From NCBI RefSeq assembly GCF_050589845.1, contig NZ_JBNGPA010000001.1, forward strand, positions 509,121 to 573,120: 64,000 nt of DNA, written 5' to 3'. A program made the position numbers and the translations under genes. Below are positions 18,212 to 27,282 of the stretch, piece by piece (the first letter of the stretch is position 1; each line of letters opens with the position of its first letter). Below the pieces are notes generated by a model. That model ran no database searches. It was not told the origin of the DNA and saw only the letters and a program-made list of their open reading frames with translations. The DNA is from Carboxylicivirga agarovorans. GTDB taxonomy: Bacteria; Bacteroidota; Bacteroidia; Bacteroidales; Marinilabiliaceae.

Positions 18212-19732
18212 TTAATTATAACCTTCGTTTTGTACTAACTTAAATTCACCTTCTGTCTTATCAATTTCTGACTGAGGAATAGGTAAGTACTTCATGTAAT
18301 CAGCCCATGTACGTGTCGATGAGAATTCAGGAATATCTTCTGTCAGAACAGCGGTATCACCCCAGCGAACGATATCCCAGAAACGAACACCTTCACCAAC
18401 AAACTCACGACGACGCTCCAGTTTGATATTATCTGTGTCGGCAGCAACAGAACCTAAACCAGCTCTTGATCTGACATCATCCAATGCGCTTTGAGCACTC
18501 TTGGCACCAGCAGCTACTCCATGCACCACTTCCAGTTCGGCAATGTTCAGTAATGTTTCAGCATAACGGAAAATACGAACATTGTTCTCGAAGTTAAGGT
18601 CAGGCGTATATGGCGCATCATCATAATCTTCACGTGCAGCATACTTGGCCATGAAATAACCCGTATCCTGGAAACGCTCTGTATATGTTCCTTTTGCAAA
18701 TTGGTTAATCGAACCTGCTAAACGCTTATCTCCAATTTCGAAAATACTAATTAACTCAGGACGTACAGGACCAAATCCCCATCCGCCAACATAGTAATCA
18801 GCACCTGATAACAAATCATCACCATTTAACTCGTTAGGCGAGATAAAACGTGGTAAGTTAGTACCAAAACCTGTCCATGCAGCACCCCAGTCTTTACCTT
18901 CAGGTAAATGGTTCGCTTCAAAAATAGATCCGCCACCGAATTCTCCGGTACGAGCCCACATTCCGGCATAATCAGGTAAAGAATAACCACCTTCGCTAAC
19001 AATAGTCTGCATATCAGCCATCACCTCAGCATACTTACCGGCGTCTTTCTGATACATAACAACACGGGCTTTTAACATCATGGCAGCTGCACGCGTTGCA
19101 CGACCGTCGTTGGCCGAAGTTGTATTCATTGGCAATGCACCTTCAGCAGTGGCTATATTAAGGTCTTCAATTAATTCAGCATAAACTTCATCGGCAGTAT
19201 ACTGACGTGCCATATATGGCTCGTCAAGGTCAGCCTCAAAATATGGAATGTTACCCCAGAATTTCCACAACCAATGTACATAATAAGCTCTCAGGAAGTG
19301 AGCTTCGGCTTTATACTGGGCCAACTTATCTTCGTCAACATCTACAGCATTCTCACAAGCGATAATAGCGTTATTCGCACGGCTTAAACCACTGTAATAG
19401 ATATTCCAAAGACCTGTAGGAACATCATTTGACTCTAAAGAAAACTGAGACAAACGGTATAAAGCAGCCTGGTCACCGGCATCACCACCACCCTTATAAA
19501 TATCATCAGAACGTAAGTCTGACATCAAAGGCACACTGTTAAACTGAAAATCAGCATAACTATCAAATAAAAGGATTTGATATGTAGCTCCAAGGTTCGA
19601 CAGAATCGCCCCCTCGGTCGCTGGTCCTCCCGCCTCTTGAGAAGAGGTTGGCTGGACTGTCAGAAAATCATCGCTACACGCAGTAAATCCAATAAGTGCA
19701 GCTAAGAATAATGATTTAATATATTTAGTCAT
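18212..19732 (-). CDS. SusD/RagB-family glycan-binding outer-membrane lipoprotein
   Basis: 506 residues; lipoprotein Cys at 19 (GFTACSDDFL), followed by the LTVQPTS stretch usual in SusD proteins. The alpha-helical TPR-like SusD fold is recognisable: LWNIYYSGLSRANNAI, AEAHFLRAYYVHWLWKFWGNIPYF, and near the end LERRREFVGEGVRFWDIVRWG and YLPIPQSEIDKTEG. SusD proteins cap the SusC channel on the cell surface and bind the incoming oligosaccharide. It is followed 19 bp later by the glycan-binding protein gene and preceded by SusC at a 21-bp distance, so one operon is likely. The ligand is inferred from the GH16, GH17 and GH3 enzymes to be a laminarin-type glucan. Confidence 0.95.
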   Translation of the reverse strand: MTKYIKSLFLAALIGFTACSDDFLTVQPTSSQEAGGPATEGAILSNLGATYQILLFDSYADFQFNSVPLMSDLRSDDIYKGGGDAGDQAALYRLSQFSLESNDVPTGLWNIYYSGLSRANNAIIACENAVDVDEDKLAQYKAEAHFLRAYYVHWLWKFWGNIPYFEADLDEPYMARQYTADEVYAELIEDLNIATAEGALPMNTTSANDGRATRAAAMMLKARVVMYQKDAGKYAEVMADMQTIVSEGGYSLPDYAGMWARTGEFGGGSIFEANHLPEGKDWGAAWTGFGTNLPRFISPNELNGDDLLSGADYYVGGWGFGPVRPELISIFEIGDKRLAGSINQFAKGTYTERFQDTGYFMAKYAAREDYDDAPYTPDLNFENNVRIFRYAETLLNIAELEVVHGVAAGAKSAQSALDDVRSRAGLGSVAADTDNIKLERRREFVGEGVRFWDIVRWGDTAVLTEDIPEFSSTRTWADYMKYLPIPQSEIDKTEGEFKLVQNEGYN

Positions 19733-19753
19733 AATAAAAATCTTTAGTCGTGA

Positions 19754-22700
19754 TTAGAATGTAATGTTTGCACCAATCGAAATTGTTCTTGACTGTGGGT
19801 AGATACCTCGGTCAATACCAATAGTAGTATAATCACCAGAAGCAATTTCAGGATCAAATCCATCGTAATCTGTCAATGTGAATAAGTTCTCACCCATCAC
19901 ATAAATTCTGCATCGGCTGATATAATTGTTCAATACCGATTGTGGAATGGTATAACCTATCTGTAATGTCTTTAATCTCAGGTATGAACCATCTTTAACA
20001 TACAAGTCTGATGATACCCAGTTATCGTTATGATTTTTAGACGTAACACGAGGAATAGTATTCGATGTTCCTTCGCCGGTCCAGCGATCCAGGATCCATG
20101 AAGGACGGTTCATCATTGGAATATCACCCCTTGTTGAGAAGTCGTAGATATCGTTACCAATACTTCCCTGGAAGAAAGCTGTCATGTCGAAACCTTTGTA
20201 CTCAGCACCAAGGTTAATACCGAATGTCCAGTCTGGCATACCTTTACCAATCTTTGTACGGTCATCTGTATCAATGTCTCCATCACCATCAAAATCAACA
20301 AATCTTACATCACCCGGAACAGAGCTTTTTCCGTACATATCATTGTAAGCTGCTGCTTCGGCTTCGTTTTGAAGAATACCATTTGTTTTGTATCCGTAGA
20401 AATAAGGGAATACCTCACCATTCTGACCTTTTACAAAATCACCAATACCTGAAGCTCCTGCACTTTCGTATACGATCTCACCTGATGCATTACCCAGGTT
20501 AACCAATTCGTTCTTCAGATATGAAGCATTAGCACCGATACTGTATTTAAAGTCACCGATATTATTCTTGTATGAAATTTCGAATTCCAGACCTGAGTTT
20601 TCCATATCACCGGCATTGGCAATAGGAGCTCCTTTACCATTATAGCGAGGAATTGGCTGATCCATTAACATACCGTTGGTCTTCTTCACATAGTAATCAA
20701 AACCAAATGATAATGCACTGTTGAAGAAACGTGAATCAAAACCAATGTTTAACTGCTCTGACTCTTCCCAGATTATATATGGGTTAGCAATTCGCGACGG
20801 ACTACTACCATATTGCATGTACTCATCATCACCACTACCAAAGAAGTAGTTCTGGTTACCGTCCATCAAACTGGTATAAGCAAATGCTCCAATGTTTTCG
20901 TTACCATTCACACCCCAACTGGCTCTTAACTTCAGGTAAGTGAACCAATTTGGACGACCATCCAAAAATCCTTCGTTAGTTATGTTCCAACCACCGGAAA
21001 CAGATGGGAAAGTTGCCCACTTGTTTTCAGGACCAAAATTAGATGATCCATCACGACGAACAGTGAACTGAATCATGTAGCGCTCGTCATAGTTATAGTC
21101 TAAACGACCAAAGTAAGAAGCTAAAGTTTTAGCAGTTACACCATCAGTTCCCCCTGCTGTACGCTCGTCATCGCGAGGTGCAGTAGCATAATCAATAACA
21201 GCTTTACTTGGATCCTCTTCTAACAGATCAAAATCATCACCATATAAATGACGTGACGTATACTCTTGTGCGGATTGTCCAACAAGAACACCTAAATTAT
21301 GTTTACCAAAAGTTTTGTTGTAACTCAATGTATTTTCAAGCTGCCATGTGAAACCACGGTGCATGTTTGAGTATACAGTACTACGGTCGAAATCTTTACC
21401 CTGTGATGCTAAGAAATGTGGGAAACGGTATCCGTCAGTACCCCAGAATGCAAGGTCAACACCATAGCTACTTTTGAACTTTAATCCGTCAAAAATTTCC
21501 AATTCTCCCCAGAAGTTCGCTACAATCTTATCTGAATTATCTTCGCTGTTTTCAGGTGCATTTAGCATTGCAACCGGGTTAGCGATTTCCTGGAAACCTG
21601 ATGGTGGAATAGAAAATACACGACCATCTTTATCAGTTACAGCATGTGGATACTGAGCCAATACAGCATCAGGATCTTCAGCGTAAACAGGAATAGAAGG
21701 GTTAAATGCCAATGCACTACCCAGGATAGAACCATATTCAGAGTTGGTTTCAATACCAGAAGAAACAACGCGTGAGTAACCGGCTGTCATACCAACTTTT
21801 AAACTTGACAGGAACTTACGGTCGTAATCGAAAGCGTCGTAAGTATTATTGGTACGTACACTATAGCGCTCGAAGTTAGAACGATCGTAGTTACCACCAA
21901 CGATACCTTCCTGGTTAAAATAACCAAATGACAAGAAATAAGATACTTTTTCACTTCCTCCCTGTAAACTCACCTGGTGGTTTTGAACAGGTGCGTCATA
22001 ATTAAATGTTTCATCCTGCCAGTCAGTACCAACGCCCGCTGCAGCAATTTCTTCCGGTGTGTAAGGTGCAGAGTTGCCATCATTTAAAGCAATCTCATTC
22101 ATGATTACCATGTACTCTTCAGCATTTAATACAGAACGCTTTTTCCATGGATTTTGCCATCCGTAAGAAAAATCATAGTTAATGGTTGCTTTTCCTTCTT
22201 TACCTTTCTTAGTGGTAACCAATACAACACCATTGGCAGCACGTGCTCCATAAATAGCAGCAGATGCGGCATCTTTTAAAACCTCAACAGACTCGATATC
22301 GGCAGGGTTAAGGTAATTAATACCTCCACCAACAGCCATACCATCAACGATGTATAATGGATCACTGTTATTGATAGTACCGATACCCCTGATACGCACT
22401 TTTGATTCAGCACCTGGTTGTCCTGAACTCTGTGTAATCTGTACACCCGATACGCGACCTTTTAATACATCTTCAACGCGTGAAGGAGTACTCGCTTCAA
22501 GGTCTTCTGCTGAAACGCTACTGATCGCGGCTGTAACAACACTTTTCTTTTGTACGCCATAACCAATAACCACAACCTCATCCAAATCGGTTAACTCTTC
22601 TTCCATTACAACATTTATCGTCGCAGAAGAAACTGTAACCTCCTGGGATGTCATACCTATAAAAGAAAATACGATCACATCGCCCATATTGGCCTGTAAT

Positions 22701-22873
22701 GTATAATCACCATCGATAGTAGTAATTGTTCCAACCGTTGTGCCTTTTAAAACAACACTTACTCCGGGAACAGGTACTCCATCAGTACCGGTTACTTTAC
22801 CCGAAACGGTCATTTCCTGTGCCTGACTTGTGAAGGTCAGTAGTAAGAGAATAATCCCTAATACGTGTTTCAT
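19754..22873 (-). CDS. SusC/RagA-family TonB-dependent outer-membrane transporter
   Basis: 1039 residues from the ATG at 22873 (MKHVLGIILLLLTFTSQAQ, a signal peptide). An upstream in-frame TTG would add 11 residues before the leader and is unlikely. Residues ~22-95 form the carboxypeptidase-regulatory-like domain (VPGVSVVLKGTTVGTITTID). A TonB-box-like segment follows (LDEVVVIGYGVQKK), then the plug with IRGIGTINNSDPLYIVDG and AAIYGARAANGVVLVTTKKG, and a ~800-residue beta-barrel ending in GANITF. It imports oligosaccharides across the outer membrane with SusD. It is the first gene of the beta-glucan block and has a possible Bacteroidetes -7 element 31 bp upstream. The adjacent SusR-like gene is the likely regulator. 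Confidence 0.96.
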   Translation of the reverse strand: MKHVLGIILLLLTFTSQAQEMTVSGKVTGTDGVPVPGVSVVLKGTTVGTITTIDGDYTLQANMGDVIVFSFIGMTSQEVTVSSATINVVMEEELTDLDEVVVIGYGVQKKSVVTAAISSVSAEDLEASTPSRVEDVLKGRVSGVQITQSSGQPGAESKVRIRGIGTINNSDPLYIVDGMAVGGGINYLNPADIESVEVLKDAASAAIYGARAANGVVLVTTKKGKEGKATINYDFSYGWQNPWKKRSVLNAEEYMVIMNEIALNDGNSAPYTPEEIAAAGVGTDWQDETFNYDAPVQNHQVSLQGGSEKVSYFLSFGYFNQEGIVGGNYDRSNFERYSVRTNNTYDAFDYDRKFLSSLKVGMTAGYSRVVSSGIETNSEYGSILGSALAFNPSIPVYAEDPDAVLAQYPHAVTDKDGRVFSIPPSGFQEIANPVAMLNAPENSEDNSDKIVANFWGELEIFDGLKFKSSYGVDLAFWGTDGYRFPHFLASQGKDFDRSTVYSNMHRGFTWQLENTLSYNKTFGKHNLGVLVGQSAQEYTSRHLYGDDFDLLEEDPSKAVIDYATAPRDDERTAGGTDGVTAKTLASYFGRLDYNYDERYMIQFTVRRDGSSNFGPENKWATFPSVSGGWNITNEGFLDGRPNWFTYLKLRASWGVNGNENIGAFAYTSLMDGNQNYFFGSGDDEYMQYGSSPSRIANPYIIWEESEQLNIGFDSRFFNSALSFGFDYYVKKTNGMLMDQPIPRYNGKGAPIANAGDMENSGLEFEISYKNNIGDFKYSIGANASYLKNELVNLGNASGEIVYESAGASGIGDFVKGQNGEVFPYFYGYKTNGILQNEAEAAAYNDMYGKSSVPGDVRFVDFDGDGDIDTDDRTKIGKGMPDWTFGINLGAEYKGFDMTAFFQGSIGNDIYDFSTRGDIPMMNRPSWILDRWTGEGTSNTIPRVTSKNHNDNWVSSDLYVKDGSYLRLKTLQIGYTIPQSVLNNYISRCRIYVMGENLFTLTDYDGFDPEIASGDYTTIGIDRGIYPQSRTISIGANITF

Positions 22874-22903
22874 AATAAATGGATTTAAAATTATTTGATG
22901 ACA

Positions 22904-22911
22904 CAAACTTA
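22904..22911 (-). promoter_or_regulatory. Possible Bacteroidetes -7 element upstream of SusC
   Basis: TAAGTTTG on the minus strand matches the Bacteroidetes -7 consensus TAnnTTTG, 31 bp before the chosen SusC start. No convincing TTG -33 element was found at the usual spacing, so the call is weak. The rest of the 307-bp gap (22874-23180) is AT-rich and shows no gene or clear operator. Confidence 0.3.
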
Positions 22912-23180
22912 AAACCCATTTGTTAATGAATGCTAATATAATAGCCTCACAAAATACTCACTCAACCACACTATTCACCTCATTTTTACCTCACACACCT
23001 TTCGCCTATTAACTTATATTGAGGCATTTATAATTTAATAAAACTCCACTTTACTACCACTACTCCCCTCACTTTTAACAAAAACGAACATTAAGGCCTC
23101 AAGGTGCATTTTTTAACATTTAAAAACACTTAAAACAACGTCTCTGTAAAGGTTTTTTTGGGGGTCAGGTGGCAAAAAAG

Positions 23181-26063
23181 TTAAATGGCCCCTATGTACC
23201 CGCTTAAATCGTCACCGGATTGTAATCCTAATTTCTGACGCAATTTATAGCGATTGTTTTCTACCGACCTGGTACTAATATTCATTAATGAGGCAATTTC
23301 CTTAGATGCCATGCCCATTTTTATATAAGCACACAATTTCTTTTCCTTTTCGGTCAAATCATTATGCTTTTCCAACAAGCGATTAAGAAAGGTATGATGA
23401 ACCTGTTCAAATTGCTTTTCAAAACTTTCCCAGTTGGTTTCGTTTTCAATATCCTTTCTGATCTTCTTAATCAGGTTATCAATCTTTCGCTCCGCTTCGG
23501 CATGTGTTTTAATCCTCTTAATTCGATTTAACTGCCCCTGTAACTCAATCAACAGATCATTTTTCTGAATAATATGCACAGTAAGACCGGCCAACTCATT
23601 TTCTTTAAACTTCATTTCACTGCGTAACTTATCGTTACGCATCTTTATCACTTCTTTCTCAGCCCTCAAAGCCTCACTGGTCAGCTGCTCTTCTTTTTCC
23701 TGGTAACGCTGTCTGGCCTTTAGCTTTTCTTTTTGACGACTTGCCTCAATGCGCCGGTTAAATACCTGGGTAACAACAAACACAATGATCAGCATTATAA
23801 CTAAATAACCAATTTTCGCATACATGTGCCTGTGCCAGGGCGGTAATACCTTAAATTGAAAGGTCAGTGGCAAGGACTGTACCCCATAACGATTTCTGGC
23901 TTTAACGGTAAAATAATAATCGCCTTCCCTAAGCTTGGTAAATTCGCGCCTGGTTGCTTTGCCCCACGCAGTTGGTTCATCATCAAATCCTGAAAGATAA
24001 GTAGAGTATTCCAGATCCTTATCACTGTAAAAAGTAGCGGCATAATCAATTGTAAAGAAGTTTTTCTGGAAAGGATATACCGGCACCTGAGACTGGACAT
24101 AATCATCACCTTCACCCTGGTGCAGTGTATATTTTAAACTATCGGCCCTCCCTCTGAACATGCGTAAATGAACATTAAAAGGTATACGGAAATTATTATA
24201 ATCCTGCATCACATAATGGGCATACCCGTCTTCAATTCCAAAAAACACATTCTCTTTATCGGAAACAAAAACTGACTCAAACCCATTGACCAGTTTCTTT
24301 TCCAGCGGAATAAATGGCAATGAAATTTTCTTGTACGTACCATCTTCCAGATACCTTAACACTTCTATGTAATCGGTATAAATAAGCCAAAGGTTACCAT
24401 ATACATCTTCTTCTATATTGGAAGGATATTGACCGCTAAAAAAATGGTCAAATTCTTCGAATTGTTCTATGGTTCCACGCTCGGATAAGCGATACATACC
24501 ACGACTACCAATAATCACCATCTGCTTATTGATTTTGGTGACAGTCACATTATTCGTTTCTGAAAATTCATTGGCAGCATATTGCGTCACAGAAGTAATC
24601 GAATTATAATCGGTAGAAAAGGATATGCAGTAAACGCCTTTAAAATCATGAGAGATCCACAGCCGTCCCGTTTGATCCCATTCAATGAAACGGGAAGACT
24701 CGATAAAGTCTTCTAAATGCTTCTTAAAAACCCATTTATCATTTTGTTTCTCAAACAGTATCAAACCATTATACGTCCCCGATATCATGAGTTTATCATT
24801 ATTGGGTACTTTTTTAAAATTCCAGACACCGTTGACCGACGAGGGTGTGATTAAACGGCTTGAATTACCAAGGATCTCGAATACCCCAAGGTTATGACCA
24901 CATAATAAATTAGTATCATCTCTAAAAAAACTCCATACCTGCCCGTCAGTACCTTTGACCCTTGTAAAGGACGTTCTGTCTTTCAGTGGATTTTTAAATT
25001 CCTTATCTGAAATTTTAAAAACGGCCTGATTGGTACCGAAAAACCAGTCATTTCCATAACGCTCCTGTATATAGCCCGTACCAAGGTTATAATACCCCGA
25101 TATAAATGAAACATTATTATTCAGGCTGATCCTGGCAATTCCATTATCGAGCCCACACCAAACACCGCCTTCTTTATCAACAAAGAGTGCCAGAATGGTA
25201 TTATTCATCAGCCCCTTATCCTTATCGATCTCCATAACCAGGTCACCATCATTATTGGCCACGATTAAACCGTTTTGAATGGTACCAAACAGAAGAATAT
25301 CATCACTATAGCGTTCGCCACAAAACACATTGGCATCAATTAACAGTTCATTTACTTCCCCGTCCCAAACCTTTATTTCGTTTAAATCCCAGGTAAACAA
25401 ACCTTTATTCATTGTGCTGATAAGCATCTCACTTTCAGAAAGAGCAATAATTGAAGACACATTCAACTCTGCCAATTGATCTCCTCCGGATACGGGAAAA
25501 ATACGCTCACCCCTCACCTCGAGCAATCCTTTTTGTTCATCGTGCACCAATAGCATTTCATTGACCACAAAGCATGATATAAACCTTGAAATACTGGGAA
25601 TAACAATAGTCTCTTCCCCTTCCTCATGAAGGACAATCCCGGCTTCAGTGTGAAATACTATTTTATCGCTCCATCCGTTGATCGTCCACACATCACCCAG
25701 ATTTTTCAACTCGTCAGAGTATGCTAATGAATTATAGGTAAATCGATTAGATGAATCATATTCAAAATAACCAAAGTCGTTATTTGTGCCCAAATATATT
25801 TTATTTCCAATGCACTTAACACTTCTAACAATGCCGGCATTCATTTCATTGTACAACGACCAGCTGACCCCGTCATATTCCAACAGACCATTATTATTGG
25901 CAAAATACATCAGTCCGTCAGAACTCTGTGATACCTTCCAGTTTTGGGTAGCACCTCCATAATGGCGACGGTTAAAATATTCGATTTCAGGAATTCCTAA
26001 CTTTTGAGCACTAATGATTGATGCCAGCGATAGTATAGTAAATAATAAAATGAGTCGATACAT
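23181..26063 (-). CDS. Membrane-anchored propeller / Y_Y_Y / LuxR-type transcriptional regulator
   Basis: 960 residues. After a signal peptide (to about residue 19) comes a long beta-propeller sensor region of ligand-binding repeats (LMYFANNNGLLEYDGVSW, GVWCGLDNGIARISL). A Y_Y_Y domain at ~675-740 follows (ATFYSDKDLEYSTYLSGFDD), then one transmembrane helix at ~749-769, a charged coiled coil at ~770-880 and a LuxR-type helix-turn-helix at ~900-955 (LTEKEKKLCAYIKMG, SKEIASLMNIS, RSVENNRYKLRQKLGL). Sensor outside and DNA-binding domain inside, in one chain without kinase or receiver, is the SusR-like plan. It probably senses a beta-glucan oligosaccharide and activates the SusC operon. It sits just upstream of the SusC promoter region on the same strand, and has its own upstream region containing an 11-bp tandem repeat. 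Confidence 0.88.
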   Translation of the reverse strand: MYRLILLFTILSLASIISAQKLGIPEIEYFNRRHYGGATQNWKVSQSSDGLMYFANNNGLLEYDGVSWSLYNEMNAGIVRSVKCIGNKIYLGTNNDFGYFEYDSSNRFTYNSLAYSDELKNLGDVWTINGWSDKIVFHTEAGIVLHEEGEETIVIPSISRFISCFVVNEMLLVHDEQKGLLEVRGERIFPVSGGDQLAELNVSSIIALSESEMLISTMNKGLFTWDLNEIKVWDGEVNELLIDANVFCGERYSDDILLFGTIQNGLIVANNDGDLVMEIDKDKGLMNNTILALFVDKEGGVWCGLDNGIARISLNNNVSFISGYYNLGTGYIQERYGNDWFFGTNQAVFKISDKEFKNPLKDRTSFTRVKGTDGQVWSFFRDDTNLLCGHNLGVFEILGNSSRLITPSSVNGVWNFKKVPNNDKLMISGTYNGLILFEKQNDKWVFKKHLEDFIESSRFIEWDQTGRLWISHDFKGVYCISFSTDYNSITSVTQYAANEFSETNNVTVTKINKQMVIIGSRGMYRLSERGTIEQFEEFDHFFSGQYPSNIEEDVYGNLWLIYTDYIEVLRYLEDGTYKKISLPFIPLEKKLVNGFESVFVSDKENVFFGIEDGYAHYVMQDYNNFRIPFNVHLRMFRGRADSLKYTLHQGEGDDYVQSQVPVYPFQKNFFTIDYAATFYSDKDLEYSTYLSGFDDEPTAWGKATRREFTKLREGDYYFTVKARNRYGVQSLPLTFQFKVLPPWHRHMYAKIGYLVIMLIIVFVVTQVFNRRIEASRQKEKLKARQRYQEKEEQLTSEALRAEKEVIKMRNDKLRSEMKFKENELAGLTVHIIQKNDLLIELQGQLNRIKRIKTHAEAERKIDNLIKKIRKDIENETNWESFEKQFEQVHHTFLNRLLEKHNDLTEKEKKLCAYIKMGMASKEIASLMNISTRSVENNRYKLRQKLGLQSGDDLSGYIGAI

Positions 26064-26290
26064 GTGCGCATTATCTTAAGTCATGTGAAGATATAAAAAG
26101 AATACTATTGTTACTATTTGTAATGGAAAACATATTGAGATAACGGTATTCCAATAAATTGGACCCAAACCCTGCTTTTGGTGAAAATTGACAAATCAAC
26201 AGACATTCTAAAGCAAAATATTTACTTGCTAAAACAATAACTATTCAATAACTACTCAATCATAACTCAGTCATATTTTCATCAATTATC

Positions 26291-26356
26291 ATCGAACGAA
26301 CATCGAACAAACATTGAACGAACATTGAACGAACATTGAACGAACATTGAAGGAAC
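26291..26356. repeat. Six tandem 11-bp repeats (ATYGAACGAAC)
   Basis: Six contiguous 11-bp units read ATCGAACGAAC, ATCGAACAAAC, ATTGAACGAAC three times, and ATTGAAGGAAC. The period is about one DNA helical turn, so each GAAC step falls on the same face of the helix. It lies ~230 bp upstream of the SusR-like gene and just beyond the terminator of the gene at 26460. It may be an operator array or only a simple repeat. The rest of the gap 26064-26390 is AT-rich and holds no gene. Confidence 0.8.
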
Positions 26357-26385
26357 TTGTCCTCTCTTTCACTTTTCTAAAACGT

Positions 26386-26426
26386 AAAAAAAAGGCTGCT
26401 TTCCTCCGTTGAAAGAAAACAGCCTT
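26386..26426 (-). terminator. Intrinsic terminator of the second SusCD operon
   Basis: AAGGCTG (26392-26398) pairs with CAGCCTT (26420-26426), and the inner GAAAG/CTTTC part can extend the stem. On the minus strand the hairpin is followed at once by a run of about eight T. It lies 34 bp after the stop codon of the lipoprotein gene at 26460-27266. Confidence 0.85.
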
Positions 26427-26459
26427 CATTCGATAAATTAATCGAATCGGGAATTATTC

Positions 26460-27266
26460 CTATTTACTAATCCTTGTCATATCAAATGTACCAAGGTCCC
26501 AGCCCTGGTTTGAGCCTTCGGGATACACAAAGTACACCAGGTTTTTAATTGTACCGAGACAGGCATTATACTGACCATCTTCCAGACTGCGAATCCAGGC
26601 GTTCTCATAGTTGGCATCATCAAAAAAGTATTGAGCCGGAATGGAACAACTGGCCTCTTTACGGTCAAAAGCGATTTTTACTTTTTCAGGCACGCCCCAT
26701 AAACCGGAAACATAAATGGAATAAGGATCGTCTCCGGCAGTAGCTTCCACTTCATATTCATAGGTATTTTGCCAGTAATCAGTTTCTGTTACATGAAAGA
26801 TTCCGATAAATTCACTTTGATTAAACTCGCAATACTTATACAATTCCAGGTAATAGGCATTCTGAAAATCGGCAACACTCTGATCATTCGCTGCTGTCAG
26901 GTTCATTTTTAACAATTGACCGTTTGGCTCTGCTCCGGCATACAGGCAGCGCACCTGCACCTCGCCCAATACCTCTCCCGCCTTAATGGTAATCTGAGGA
27001 CTTAACAACTCAAAGCCAACTCCCTCTATGGCTGTTGATTCATCTGTATCAACCTGAACGGTAAACTGACGATCAACATCGACCGCTTTGGTAACCCCTA
27101 CCGGTATGTTCACCAGTGGCTCTGACTCATCCACCAGTACACTACTATTGGTTTCAGTAAAGTGTATCTGTGATGGTCCGTCATATAGTTCAATATTATT
27201 TTCCTGACAGGCCCCTAACAGTAGCAGGATCAATAATGGAGCCAGTTTATTCATATAGTTTTTCAT
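26460..27266 (-). CDS. SusCD-associated lipoprotein with Calx-beta-like domain (DUF4843-type)
   Basis: 268 residues from the ATG at 27266 (MKNYMNKLAP); starts further upstream run into the SusD gene. The lipoprotein Cys is at 20 (LLLLGAC). After the Cys comes IELYDGPSQIHF and then a beta-sandwich region like a Calx-beta or DUF4843 domain (VNIPVGVTKAVDVDRQFTV, FELLSPQITIKAGE). The C-terminal half is a second beta-rich part with no known motif. Such lipoproteins commonly follow SusC/SusD pairs that lack CAZymes and may take the role of the surface ligand-binding protein. It is the last gene of the second SusCD unit, before a strong terminator. Function is otherwise unknown. Confidence 0.65.
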   Translation of the reverse strand: MKNYMNKLAPLLILLLLGACQENNIELYDGPSQIHFTETNSSVLVDESEPLVNIPVGVTKAVDVDRQFTVQVDTDESTAIEGVGFELLSPQITIKAGEVLGEVQVRCLYAGAEPNGQLLKMNLTAANDQSVADFQNAYYLELYKYCEFNQSEFIGIFHVTETDYWQNTYEYEVEATAGDDPYSIYVSGLWGVPEKVKIAFDRKEASCSIPAQYFFDDANYENAWIRSLEDGQYNACLGTIKNLVYFVYPEGSNQGWDLGTFDMTRISK

Positions 27267-27282
27267 TTCCTTCTCTTTAGAA

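Noticed and set aside
22874..22906. Upstream TTG start for the first SusC
   Set aside because: It would place 11 residues before a clean signal peptide that begins at the ATG at 22873.
26291..26356. CRISPR or transposon-end repeat
   Set aside because: Units of 11 bp are directly tandem with no spacers, and there are no cas genes or transposase near them.
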